A stretch of DNA of 64,000 nt from positions 1 through 64,000 of the forward strand of contig CANQKF010000005.1 in the NCBI GenBank assembly GCA_947624445.1, in the 5' to 3' direction. This document shows, one piece after another, positions 24,913 to 34,314 of this stretch. The notes under the pieces were generated by a model. It worked only from the letters and a program-made list of their open reading frames with translations. It was not told the origin of the DNA and did not search any database. The position numbers and the translations under genes were made by a program. Source of the stretch: an uncultured Clostridia bacterium (GTDB lineage: Bacteria; Bacillota; Clostridia; Christensenellales; Borkfalkiaceae). Position 1 is the stretch's first letter; each line of letters opens with the position of its first letter.

Positions 24913-25698
24913 ATGAAGAAGCGAGTGCTGATTTCCACCGTCGTAGCGTTTGTGCTGCTGTTCGCCGCGATCGCGGCGGGGCTCAACGCGATCTTTACGG
25001 TCACGCACATCCGTGCAGAGTTCAGCGCCTTTTCCGCGGAGGGCCGCGAAGAGGCACATGCGCTGCGCGAAAAGCTCGATACCTTCCTCGGGAAGAGCTC
25101 GGCATTCCTCGATCTCGACGATCTGCGCGACGTCGTCGCCGAATATCCGGGCTTCCGCCTCGATTCTATCGAGAAGAAGTATCCGACGACCGTCCGCCTC
25201 TCCATCTCCGAGCGCAACGAGACGTATGCTTACGCGCGGGAAGGGAGCGGATACGCGATCATCGACGAGGAGGGGATCTACCTCTACGACAAGGCGGAGA
25301 ACGTCAACCGCGCGGAGGGGGCGAATATCCTGCTCGAAGGGTTCGCGCTCACGGCGGAGGGCGCGGTGACGGGGGAGTATTTCCCCGAACTGCTCGCGGT
25401 CTCCTCCGCGATGGAAGAAACGCTCGGATCCTTCCGCGCCAACGTCGTCTATGTGCGGCTCGTGCAAGATACGGCAAACCCGCGCTACGACTATTTCCGC
25501 ATCGGGATGCGCGAGGGCGTCGTTCTCGATATCCTGAATCCCGCCGACCGTCCCGCGGAAAAGACGGCACGCGCGCTTGAGGCCTATCTCGCGCTCTCCG
25601 ACGAGGACCGCATCTTCGGTTTCATCACCGTGGTCGACAGTCCGTCGACGGGCGAGCTCCTTCCGCCCGACTATTCGCGCGAGAGCAGTCTCGGCTGA
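24913..25698 (+). CDS. FtsQ/DivIB-type division protein
   Basis: 261 residues: short cytoplasmic start, one membrane helix (about 5-27), then a POTRA-like domain. The second part of that domain reads AEYPGFRLDSIEKKYPTTVRLSISERN, the conserved 'P....I...YP.TL.I.I.ER' pattern of FtsQ. An IIDEEGIYLY strand follows. It bridges the divisome through FtsL and its partner. Last gene of the mraZ transcription unit, ending at a terminator. Confidence 0.85.
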   Translation: MKKRVLISTVVAFVLLFAAIAAGLNAIFTVTHIRAEFSAFSAEGREEAHALREKLDTFLGKSSAFLDLDDLRDVVAEYPGFRLDSIEKKYPTTVRLSISERNETYAYAREGSGYAIIDEEGIYLYDKAENVNRAEGANILLEGFALTAEGAVTGEYFPELLAVSSAMEETLGSFRANVVYVRLVQDTANPRYDYFRIGMREGVVLDILNPADRPAEKTARALEAYLALSDEDRIFGFITVVDSPSTGELLPPDYSRESSLG

Positions 25699-25713
25699 AG
25701 ATTTCACCGAAAA

Positions 25714-25738
25714 GAGGCACCCATGTGGTGCTTTTTTC
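25714..25738 (+). terminator. Intrinsic terminator at the end of the mraZ-ftsQ unit
   Basis: GCACC (717-721) pairs with GGTGC (727-731), then six T. It separates the murA/ftsQ end from the ftsA-ftsZ promoter 30 bases further on. Confidence 0.8.
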
Positions 25739-25769
25739 GTATTCCGCGCAAAAATATTTTTCTTTTTTC

Positions 25770-25799
25770 TTGACAGCCGCAGAGGGTTTCTGTTATAAT
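25770..25799 (+). promoter_or_regulatory. Promoter of ftsA-ftsZ
   Basis: TTGACA (25770-25775), 18-base spacer, TATAAT (25794-25799). It gives the cytoskeletal genes their own start independent of the cell-wall genes. Confidence 0.85.
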
Positions 25800-25841
25800 A
25801 AAGTACACATACGCGCAACGCGCGGCAAAAGAGGAATGCAA

Positions 25842-26981
25842 ATGGGACGCAAAAGCGTAGCGGTGCTCGACGTCCGTTCTTCCGAAGTCTCCGTGATTGT
25901 CGGCGAGAGAGGGGTCAACCACACGATCGTATTCAACGCAAACCACACCGAGCCATACGACGGGTTCGATGATAACGGCGTGCTGCTCAATGCCAAAAAG
26001 TTCAAAGAAGCAGTCGAAAGTTGCATCGATTCCGTCCAGAAGATGACGAACGAACGCATCAAACGGCTCTATGTCGGAGTGCCGGGATTCTATACGGTCG
26101 CCCTGCCCGTGCGGCAGAGGGCGAGCTTTCCCAAGCGGCGCAAGATCTCCGAAAAAGACGTCGAAGAGCTGTTCAAACGGGGGCAGAGCCCGCTCGAGGG
26201 CTACCGTCCCATCCGCGCGACGAGCATGATCTTCATCACGGCGGACAAGCGCCGCACCGTGGATCCCATCGGGGTTTCGACGACGTCCCTCGAAGCGCAG
26301 CTCTCCTACCAATATTGCAGCGACGACTTCGCGGCGATCATCGAGTCCGCGCTTGCCGACCGCAAGCCCGAGATCCGCTATCTTCCGACGCAGCTCGCCA
26401 TGGCGAACTACCTCATCCCGAGCGAAACGCGCGATGAACACGCAGTCTTTCTCGATTCCGACTTTTTGACTTCGACGATCAGCGTCGTCCTCGGGAGCGG
26501 GATCATGGACCAGGAGAGCTATTGGACGGGAACGGCGCAGATCGCGCTGGGGCTCAAAGACGCCTTCAAGATCCCGTTCGGATTGGCGAAGAATCTGCTC
26601 GCCCGCGCGAATCTCTATGCGCGGGACGGGGAGACCCGCGAATACCTCTACCGCGGGGAGGCCTACGAGATCCCGACGAAGGCGCTCAACGAAGCGATCC
26701 GCAACGGGCTCGATGACCTCTGCGAAAAGCTCGGGGCCTTCCTCGAATGCGATTCGGGCAAGGAACTCGATTTCAAGCCGCTCTGCATCACGGGAGAGGG
26801 GGTCACGCAGATCCGCGGCGCGCTCGAGCACATCGCGCGGCGGCTGAACCGCACCTGCGAGACGCTTGCGCCCGCCCTGCCCTACTACAATAAACCGGCG
26901 ATCAGTTCACGGATCTCGCTCGTCGACATGGCGTGCGAGGATCAGCAAAAAGACGGATTTTTCCGTCGATTCATCAACTAA
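25842..26981 (+). CDS. ftsA: FtsA-like actin-fold division protein
   Basis: 379 residues, shorter than typical FtsA (about 420). N-terminal VAVLDVRSSEVSVIVGERG is a divergent actin-type phosphate-1 strand-loop. YVGVPGFYTVAL followed by a KISEKDVEEL segment resembles the FtsA 1C domain. CITGEGVTQIRGALEHI is the adenosine loop. The C-terminus GFFRRFIN is a short amphipathic helix like the FtsA membrane-targeting sequence. It directly precedes ftsZ, so it is very likely the FtsZ membrane tether. AGAGGA lies 7 bases before the chosen ATG; another ATG six bases earlier is too close. Confidence 0.85.
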   Translation: MGRKSVAVLDVRSSEVSVIVGERGVNHTIVFNANHTEPYDGFDDNGVLLNAKKFKEAVESCIDSVQKMTNERIKRLYVGVPGFYTVALPVRQRASFPKRRKISEKDVEELFKRGQSPLEGYRPIRATSMIFITADKRRTVDPIGVSTTSLEAQLSYQYCSDDFAAIIESALADRKPEIRYLPTQLAMANYLIPSETRDEHAVFLDSDFLTSTISVVLGSGIMDQESYWTGTAQIALGLKDAFKIPFGLAKNLLARANLYARDGETREYLYRGEAYEIPTKALNEAIRNGLDDLCEKLGAFLECDSGKELDFKPLCITGEGVTQIRGALEHIARRLNRTCETLAPALPYYNKPAISSRISLVDMACEDQQKDGFFRRFIN

Positions 26982-26993
26982 TTGGAGGTCTTT

Positions 26994-28448
26994 ATGTACA
27001 ACGATGAAAACGAGGGACGTTATTCCCGCGATTATTTTTCACACGACCATTTCACGGAGGGCGCCGCGTCCGCGCAGCAGCCCTCGCCCGAAGAGGAGGA
27101 GCCCGAAGTCTCCGCCTCCTCGGGGATCCCGAAGATCCGCGTCATCGGCGTCGGCGGCGCGGGCAATAATGCCGTAAACAGCATGATCGAGGCGCATATC
27201 GGCACCGCGGAATACATCGCGGTGAATACTGACGCGCAGATCCTGTATCGCAACCTTGCGCCCAAAAAGATCCAGATCGGCATCAAGCGAACCAAGGGGC
27301 TCGGCGCGGGCGCCGATCCCGAAGTGGGCCGCGAAGCCGCCGAAGAGAGCAGGGAAGCGCTTTCGCGCGCCATCGAGGGCACCGATCTGCTCTTCATCGC
27401 CGCGGGCATGGGCGGGGGCACGGGCACGGGCGCCGCGCCCGTCATCGCCAAGCTCGCAAAGGACAAGAATATCCTCACGGTGGCGATCGTCACCGAGCCG
27501 TTTGCCTTCGAGGGCAGAAAGAAGATGGATTGCGCGCTCAAGGGCATCGCGAACCTGCGCCGCAACGTCGATACGCTCATCGTCATTCCCAACCAGAAGA
27601 TCCTCTCGGTCGCCGACCGCGATATGCCCGCGAAAGAGGCGTTCGCGATCGCGGACAGCGTGCTTCGCCAGGGGATCCGCGGCATCGCGGACCTCATCGT
27701 GACGCCCGGGCTCATCAACTGCGACTTTGCGGACGTCTGCACGATCCTCAAGGGCAAGGGGCTGGCGCACATGGGCGTCGGCGTCGCCAAGGGGAAGGAC
27801 CGCATCCGCGAGGCGCTCCGCTTCGCCGTGCACAGCCCGCTCCTCGATACGACCATCCAGGGCGCGCACGGGATCATCGTCAACATCGTGGGCGGCAACG
27901 ATCTCTCGCTCGCCGAGATCAACGACGCGATGGATTCGCTCTATAAGGTCGTCGATTACAACGCCACGATCATCCACGGCGTGTGCATCGATCCGCGCAT
28001 CCAGGAGGAAGTCGAGATCACCGTCATCGCGACGGGCTTTGACGATGCGGATAAGCCCCTTCCCGCGGAGCGGGAGGTCAAGACGGAGGGCAGGTCGTTC
28101 TTCGGCGGCACGCATCCGCAGCAGGAAGCGCCCTACCCCGCAAGTCCGTATGCCGCGCGGCCCCGCTACGGGTTCGACGCGCCCCAACAGCCCGCTTCGG
28201 GCGGGTATGCGCCCCAGGCCCAGGCGCCCGCGCAGCCGCCGTTCGGCGGATATGCGGCGCCTTCCGCGCCCCAAGCGCCTCAACCGCCTCAGCAGCCCGC
28301 CTACGGGAACGGATGGGCGCCGCCCGTGCCGCCTACAAAGCCGCTCGCGGAGACGCCCGCCCAGCCCGCCAACGAGGATTACGACGACGAGGGCAGCGAC
28401 GACGATCCGCTCTTTGTCCGCGTGATGCGCCGCAGAAAGAAACAGTAA
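26994..28448 (+). CDS. ftsZ: Cell division protein FtsZ
   Basis: 484 residues, longer than usual because of a linker of about 120 residues rich in Pro, Gln, Ala and Tyr (residues about 365-460). The N-terminus also carries an extra 45 residues before IRVIGVGGAGNNAVNSM. GTP-binding loop GGGTGTGAAPVIA, T7 loop NCDFADV and ITVIATGFDDA are intact, so the GTPase and polymerisation sites are whole. The end DDPLFVRVMRRRKKQ resembles the C-terminal peptide that binds FtsA. GGAGGT precedes the ATG. Confidence 0.97.
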   Translation: MYNDENEGRYSRDYFSHDHFTEGAASAQQPSPEEEEPEVSASSGIPKIRVIGVGGAGNNAVNSMIEAHIGTAEYIAVNTDAQILYRNLAPKKIQIGIKRTKGLGAGADPEVGREAAEESREALSRAIEGTDLLFIAAGMGGGTGTGAAPVIAKLAKDKNILTVAIVTEPFAFEGRKKMDCALKGIANLRRNVDTLIVIPNQKILSVADRDMPAKEAFAIADSVLRQGIRGIADLIVTPGLINCDFADVCTILKGKGLAHMGVGVAKGKDRIREALRFAVHSPLLDTTIQGAHGIIVNIVGGNDLSLAEINDAMDSLYKVVDYNATIIHGVCIDPRIQEEVEITVIATGFDDADKPLPAEREVKTEGRSFFGGTHPQQEAPYPASPYAARPRYGFDAPQQPASGGYAPQAQAPAQPPFGGYAAPSAPQAPQPPQQPAYGNGWAPPVPPTKPLAETPAQPANEDYDDEGSDDDPLFVRVMRRRKKQ

Positions 28449-28455
28449 GCTCATC

Positions 28456-28493
28456 CTATCGGCGTGAAAGGTCACGCCGATAGCGTCGTTTTT
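28456..28493 (+). terminator. Intrinsic terminator after ftsZ
   Basis: Perfect 12-bp stem (28456-28467 with 28472-28483, four-base loop) followed by CGTCGTTTTT; it starts 8 bases after the ftsZ stop. Confidence 0.85.
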
Positions 28494-28508
28494 ACCATAG
28501 AGGGAGCT

Positions 28509-29330
28509 ATGCAATATCTCACCATCGACGGGATCCACGAAGCCCTGCTCGGGCTCCTCGCGGAATTCGACCGCATTTGCAGGGAAAACGGTCTGCGCTA
28601 TTCGCTCGCCTACGGGACGTTGCTCGGCGCCGTGCGGCACAATGGTTTTATCCCGTGGGACGACGATGCGGACGTCATCATGCCCCGCCCCGACTACGAA
28701 AAGTTCTATGAGATCGTCCACCGCGCGGGCGCGCTCCGCGAACACTTTCTCGTCTCGGAGGATCGGGGAAAGAAGGCGTTTTATCCCTTCATGAAGCTCT
28801 TGGACGACCGCTTCCGCATCAAGAGCACCTCGCATCTCGAAGTTCCCTTCCTGTTTTTGGATATCTTCCCTGCGGACGGCGTGCCCGACTGCACGCCCAA
28901 ACAGCGCAAAAAGCTCTATCACAGGGAATTGTTCTGCAATTTCATCGTCTCCATGAATCTTTGGTATGTCTTTGCCGATCGTTGGTGGGGATATGTGTTC
29001 CGTCCGTTCCTGTTCTGGTTCTATCTCATCTGGATCTGCTACGGAAAGCGCCGCGCGATCGCAAAGCTAAAAAGGATCCTTTTGGAATTTCCCTATGAAA
29101 GTTGCGCCATGTGCGATTGCCGCGCGTGGGGGCAGACGCTCGACGATATCCCGCGGGCCTACTACGACGATCTCATCGATTTTGAATTCGCGGGGCACAA
29201 GTTCCTCGGGTTTGCGGCATACGACGGCTATCTGAAGGTCCGCTACGGCGACTATATGACGCCTCCGCCCCCGAGCAAGCGCCAGACCCACCATTTGAAA
29301 GTTTATCGGAGCGAAGAGGAGGAAACATGA
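28509..29330 (+). CDS. LicD-family phosphotransferase
   Basis: 273 residues. The N-terminal block SLAYGTLLGAVRHNGFIPWD and DDDADVIMPRPDYEKF is the LicD/fukutin nucleotidyltransferase-fold signature, with the DDD triad for metal. LicD enzymes transfer phosphocholine or phospho-sugars from CDP-activated donors onto surface glycans. ATG preceded by GAGGGA. Overlaps the next gene by 4 bases. The neighbouring cytidylyltransferase suggests the donor is a CDP-alditol or CDP-sugar made by the same operon rather than CDP-choline; that is inference. Confidence 0.88.
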   Translation: MQYLTIDGIHEALLGLLAEFDRICRENGLRYSLAYGTLLGAVRHNGFIPWDDDADVIMPRPDYEKFYEIVHRAGALREHFLVSEDRGKKAFYPFMKLLDDRFRIKSTSHLEVPFLFLDIFPADGVPDCTPKQRKKLYHRELFCNFIVSMNLWYVFADRWWGYVFRPFLFWFYLIWICYGKRRAIAKLKRILLEFPYESCAMCDCRAWGQTLDDIPRAYYDDLIDFEFAGHKFLGFAAYDGYLKVRYGDYMTPPPPSKRQTHHLKVYRSEEEET

Positions 29331-30043
29331 CGATCGCATTGATTCTCGCGGGCGGCTCGGGCCACCGCATGGGGCAAGATATTCCCAAGCAGTTTCTCAC
29401 GGTGATGGAAAAGCCCGTCATCATCTACACGCTCGAGAATTTTCAGAGATCGGAAGAGATCGATGGGATCTACGTCGTCTGTATCGACGGCTGGCACGAT
29501 GTTTTGAAGTGTTTTGCCAACCAATTCGGGATCACAAAGCTGAAGGGCGTCGTCTCCGGCGGGGCGTCTGCCCAGGAATCCATTTGCCGCGGGGTGAACG
29601 CCATTTACGGGAAGTATCCCGATGACACGACCGTCGTCATTCACGACGGGATCCGTCCGCTCATCGACGAAGAGGTCCTCGACGATGTGATCTCCGTCTG
29701 CAAGCGAAAGGGGAATGCGGTCACGTCACTGCCGTACAACGAGCAGATCTTTCTCGTGGACGACGACACAAAGACTTCGCGCTATATCCTGCGCGAGACG
29801 GTGCGCCGCGTATCCACGCCGCAGGCCTATCCGCTCGGCAAATTGCATTGGGCGTATGAAAAGGCATTTCGCGAGGGCGTCGGACTCACGCCTTCCTCCT
29901 ATGTCAACACGATGATGTGCGATCTCGGAGAAACGCTGTACTTCGCGAAGGGGTCGGATAAGAACATCAAGCTCACCACAAAGGACGACTTCTCGATCTT
30001 CAAAGCATATATCCAGGCAAAAAAGGATCCTTTGTTAAAATGA
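29327..30043 (+). CDS. IspD/TarI-family cytidylyltransferase
   Basis: 238 residues. LILAGGSGHRMGQDIPKQFL is the CTP-binding GG.G.RM....PKQ motif. The central VIHDGIRPLIDEEVLDDVI and the Arg-rich RRVSTPQAYPLGKLHWAYE fit the family. IspD (isoprenoid pathway) and TarI/Bcs1-type ribitol-5-phosphate cytidylyltransferases are close relatives. Coupling with LicD (4-base overlap upstream) and a nucleotide-sugar epimerase (4-base overlap downstream) argues for the TarI role, CDP-ribitol or a similar donor. Base composition is a little less GC-rich than in the neighbouring housekeeping genes. Confidence 0.85.
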   Translation: MTIALILAGGSGHRMGQDIPKQFLTVMEKPVIIYTLENFQRSEEIDGIYVVCIDGWHDVLKCFANQFGITKLKGVVSGGASAQESICRGVNAIYGKYPDDTTVVIHDGIRPLIDEEVLDDVISVCKRKGNAVTSLPYNEQIFLVDDDTKTSRYILRETVRRVSTPQAYPLGKLHWAYEKAFREGVGLTPSSYVNTMMCDLGETLYFAKGSDKNIKLTTKDDFSIFKAYIQAKKDPLLK

Positions 30044-31038
30044 AAGACGCATACAAGGCGGAGGCCGCCGCGATCGCCGCGTACGATCTTCCGTGGGAAA
30101 AATTAAACAACAAAACAGTGCTTATAAGCGGCGGAACGGGGCTGATCGGAAGCCTGTTCATCTCTGTTTTGCGGCAGAGGAACCTTCGCGGGGACAATAT
30201 TTCCGTCGTCAGTCTCTCCCGCACCGCCCGTGAAAGCGGAGAGGGGGTCGTCTATCTCGCGCACGATGTGACGCAGCCGCTCTCCATGGAGGGGCGTGCG
30301 GACTTCGTGATCCACCTCGCCTCCAACACCCATCCCAAGCAATATAGCGCGGATCCCGTGGGGACGATCGCGACCAACATCTTCGGCTGCCGGAACCTGC
30401 TTGAAGCTGCGCGCGCATGGGGTTCGGAACGGTTTTTGCTCGCCTCGAGCGTGGAGATCTACGGCGAGGGCGACGGCACGCCCATGCGCGAGGACGATTG
30501 CGGTAAGATCGATTGCAATACCGCGCGCGCGGGATACAATGAATCCAAGCGCCTTTCCGAGAGCCTTTGCCAATCCTATCGGGCACAGTTCGGTCTCGAT
30601 TGCGTGATCGCCCGCTTTTCCCGCTGTTTCGGCTACGATGAAAAGAAGGACAGCAAGGCGATCGCACAGTTCCTCGAGAAGGCGGTGGCGGGCGAGGATA
30701 TCGTGCTCAGGAGCGAAGGCAAGCAGGCATTTTCCTATTGCTATGTCGCCGACGCCGTCGCGGGCCTCTTCTATGTGCTTCTGAAAGGGACCGACGGCGA
30801 AGCCTACAACATTTCCGAGGAGTACGAAGGGCTGAATTTGGGCGATTACGCACGCCTCATCGCCTCGTTTGCAGGAAAGAAGGTCGTATTCGATCTCGAT
30901 CCGAAGAACAATCCCGGCGTCTCCAAGGCGAGTTATGCCGTGCTGGATTTCGAAAAGCTCAAGTCGCTCGGCTATGTGCCGCGCTATACGGTCTCGGAAG
31001 GCCTCCGCGCAACTTACGAAAAGTACAAAAACGCATAA
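30040..31038 (+). CDS. Extended SDR-family nucleotide-sugar epimerase/dehydratase
   Basis: 332 residues. Rossmann NAD loop VLISGGTGLIGSLF near residue 28, DFVIHLASNTHPKQY, catalytic Ser region LLASSVEIYG, and Tyr-Lys of YNESKRLSE, followed by VIARFSRCFG and FSYCYVADAV. Acts on a nucleotide-activated sugar, but which one cannot be read. As third gene of a translationally coupled operon with the CTP-dependent transferase and LicD, it likely supplies or modifies the CDP-linked unit. Confidence 0.87.
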   Translation: MKDAYKAEAAAIAAYDLPWEKLNNKTVLISGGTGLIGSLFISVLRQRNLRGDNISVVSLSRTARESGEGVVYLAHDVTQPLSMEGRADFVIHLASNTHPKQYSADPVGTIATNIFGCRNLLEAARAWGSERFLLASSVEIYGEGDGTPMREDDCGKIDCNTARAGYNESKRLSESLCQSYRAQFGLDCVIARFSRCFGYDEKKDSKAIAQFLEKAVAGEDIVLRSEGKQAFSYCYVADAVAGLFYVLLKGTDGEAYNISEEYEGLNLGDYARLIASFAGKKVVFDLDPKNNPGVSKASYAVLDFEKLKSLGYVPRYTVSEGLRATYEKYKNA

Positions 31039-31076
31039 TGGCGACGGCGCGATCAGCCTTGCGCCGCCGTATGCAT

Positions 31077-31109
31077 AAAAAATCGGAGCCGCGGGGGCTC
31101 CGATTTTTT
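31077..31109. terminator. Intrinsic terminator after the LicD operon (bidirectional)
   Basis: GGAGCC (31085-31090) pairs with GGCTCC (31096-31101), extended by AAAAAATC / GATTTTTT, so it works in both directions. Confidence 0.85.
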
Positions 31110-31127
31110 CGCTGCCGAAAGAGGCGG

Positions 31128-31153
31128 AAAAAGAAAGGGCCTTGCGGCCCTTT
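31128..31153 (-). terminator. Intrinsic terminator of groESL
   Basis: AAAGGGCC (31134-31141) with GGCCCTTT (31146-31153), loop TTGC; on the minus strand it is followed by CTTTTT. It starts 15 bases beyond the groEL stop. Confidence 0.8.
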
Positions 31154-31168
31154 GCTTTTTCATACGGT

Positions 31169-32818
<1,650 letters not shown>

Positions 32819-33103
32819 TTATTCCACGATCGCGAGGATATCGCTCTGCTTGATGATGGTGAATTCCTTGCCGTCCACCTTGAAATCCGTGCCTGCATAC
32901 TTGGCGCAGAGCACCTTATCGCCGGGCTTCACCTGCATCTTGACTTCTTTCCCGTCGATCGTTCCGCCGGGACCGACGGCAACGACAACGCAAGTCTGCG
33001 GCTTTTCCTGTGCGGAAGAGGGAAGATAGAAGCCGCTCTTCGTCTTTTCTTCGACGGTGACCGCCTCGACGACGACCTTATCGAATAATGGTTTGATGTT
33101 CAT
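32819..33103 (-). CDS. groES: Co-chaperonin GroES (Hsp10)
   Basis: 94 residues. IKPLFDKVVVEAV at the start, the mobile loop EEKTKSGFYLPSSAQEKP, VVAVGPG and the end VDGKEFTIIKQSDILAIVE are standard. AGGAGGAT precedes the ATG. First gene of groESL. No CIRCE inverted repeat is visible between its promoter and start. Confidence 0.97.
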   Translation of the reverse strand: MNIKPLFDKVVVEAVTVEEKTKSGFYLPSSAQEKPQTCVVVAVGPGGTIDGKEVKMQVKPGDKVLCAKYAGTDFKVDGKEFTIIKQSDILAIVE

Positions 33104-33152
33104 AGGATCCTCCTGATGATTTCATTGCGGTTGCCCGCGTTTGTTCCTATGT

Positions 33153-33180
33153 ATTATAACCGCCGACCGCGGAATGTCAA
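33153..33180 (-). promoter_or_regulatory. Promoter of groESL
   Basis: Minus strand TTGACA (33175-33180), 16-base spacer, TATAAT (33153-33158). I looked for the TTAGCACTC-N9-GAGTGCTAA operator of HrcA between here and the groES start and did not find it. Confidence 0.8.
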
Positions 33181-33263
33181 ACGCAAAATCAATATTTTTT
33201 TGGAAAATTTTGCCGCAAGCGCAGGCTTTCCCGCGCGGCAGGGGCGCAAAGCGGCGAAATTCC

Positions 33264-33292
33264 TTGCATTTTCGGGGAAGCTGTGGTATAAT
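33264..33292 (+). promoter_or_regulatory. Promoter of comEB
   Basis: TTGCAT (33264-33269), 17-base spacer, TATAAT (33287-33292), 18 bases before the comEB start; divergent from the groESL promoter. Confidence 0.75.
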
Positions 33293-33309
33293 CGCGCATA
33301 GAGGGCATT

Positions 33310-33753
33310 ATGGATAAGTGGGATATTCGGTTCATGGAACTCACTGAAGAGGTGGGAAGCTGGGCAAGCTGCCTCCGCAGGAAGGTCGGCGCCGTCATCG
33401 TGCGGGATAAGCGCGTGATGACGACGGGCTACAACGGCGCGCCCGCGGGCATCCGCTCCTGCATCGAGCGCGGGACATGCCTCCGCACCGAGAACAACAT
33501 TCCGAGCGGCACGCGCGCGGAGATCTGCTATGCCGCGCACGCCGAGCAGAACGCCATCATCCAGGCGGCGAAGTACGGCGTCAACATCAACGGCGCGACG
33601 CTCTACTGCACCCACCAGCCCTGCGTCATCTGCGCAAAGATGATCATCAATGCGGGGATCAAGCGCGTTGTCTACAAGGAGGGCTATCCCGACGAATTCT
33701 CGATGGAGCTCTTCGGCGAGGCGGGCACAAAGATCGAAAAATTCGAAACCTGA
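33310..33753 (+). CDS. comEB: dCMP deaminase (ComEB family)
   Basis: 147 residues. The zinc deaminase motif HAEQNAI with the PCVICAKMI cysteines is intact, and VGAVIVRDKRVMTTGYNGAPAG is characteristic of deoxycytidylate deaminases. Converts dCMP to dUMP for thymidylate synthesis. Short leader with AGAGG before the ATG. Followed after 11 bases by the cyclophilin gene, so the two are probably co-transcribed. Confidence 0.94.
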   Translation: MDKWDIRFMELTEEVGSWASCLRRKVGAVIVRDKRVMTTGYNGAPAGIRSCIERGTCLRTENNIPSGTRAEICYAAHAEQNAIIQAAKYGVNINGATLYCTHQPCVICAKMIINAGIKRVVYKEGYPDEFSMELFGEAGTKIEKFET

Positions 33754-33764
33754 AAGGAGAAATC

Positions 33765-34283
33765 ATGGCGGATCCGATCGTAACTTTTGAAATGGAAAAC
33801 GGAGCGATGTTTAAGGCGGAACTTCTGCCTGCGGCGGCGCCCAACACCGTGCGCAACTTCATCGCGCTCGCAAAGAGCGGGTTTTACGACGGGATCATCT
33901 TCCACCGCGTGATCGCGGGCTTCATGATCCAGGGCGGAGACCCCACGGGCACGGGAACGGGCGGCCCGGGCTACCGCATCAAGGGCGAGTTCTCGGGCAA
34001 CGGCTTTTGCAACCCGCTGCGGCATGCGCGCGGCGTGCTCTCGATGGCGCGCGCACAGCACCCCGACAGCGCGGGCTCGCAGTTCTTCATCATGCACGCG
34101 GACGCCTTCTATCTCGACGGGCAATATGCGGCGTTCGGCAGGATCACCGAGGGGATGGAGTCCGTCGACGCCATCGCCACGACGCCGACGGACTTCCGCG
34201 ACCGTCCGTTGCGCGAACAGCGCATCCGTCGCGTCACCGTGGAGACCTTCGGGGCAGAGTACGAAACGCCCGAGACCCTGTAA
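33765..34283 (+). CDS. Cyclophilin-type peptidyl-prolyl isomerase
   Basis: 172 residues. FHRVIAGFMIQGGDPTGTG, the GVLSMARAQHPDSAGSQFFI active-site block and FGRITEGMESVD define a cyclophilin. No signal peptide, so it acts in the cytosol. Assists folding at prolines. The ATG has AAAGGAGA in front; a longer frame that starts inside comEB is rejected. Confidence 0.95.
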   Translation: MADPIVTFEMENGAMFKAELLPAAAPNTVRNFIALAKSGFYDGIIFHRVIAGFMIQGGDPTGTGTGGPGYRIKGEFSGNGFCNPLRHARGVLSMARAQHPDSAGSQFFIMHADAFYLDGQYAAFGRITEGMESVDAIATTPTDFRDRPLREQRIRRVTVETFGAEYETPETL

Positions 34284-34314
34284 ATTATTCAAATAGAGGA
34301 TTTTGCGAAGTACT

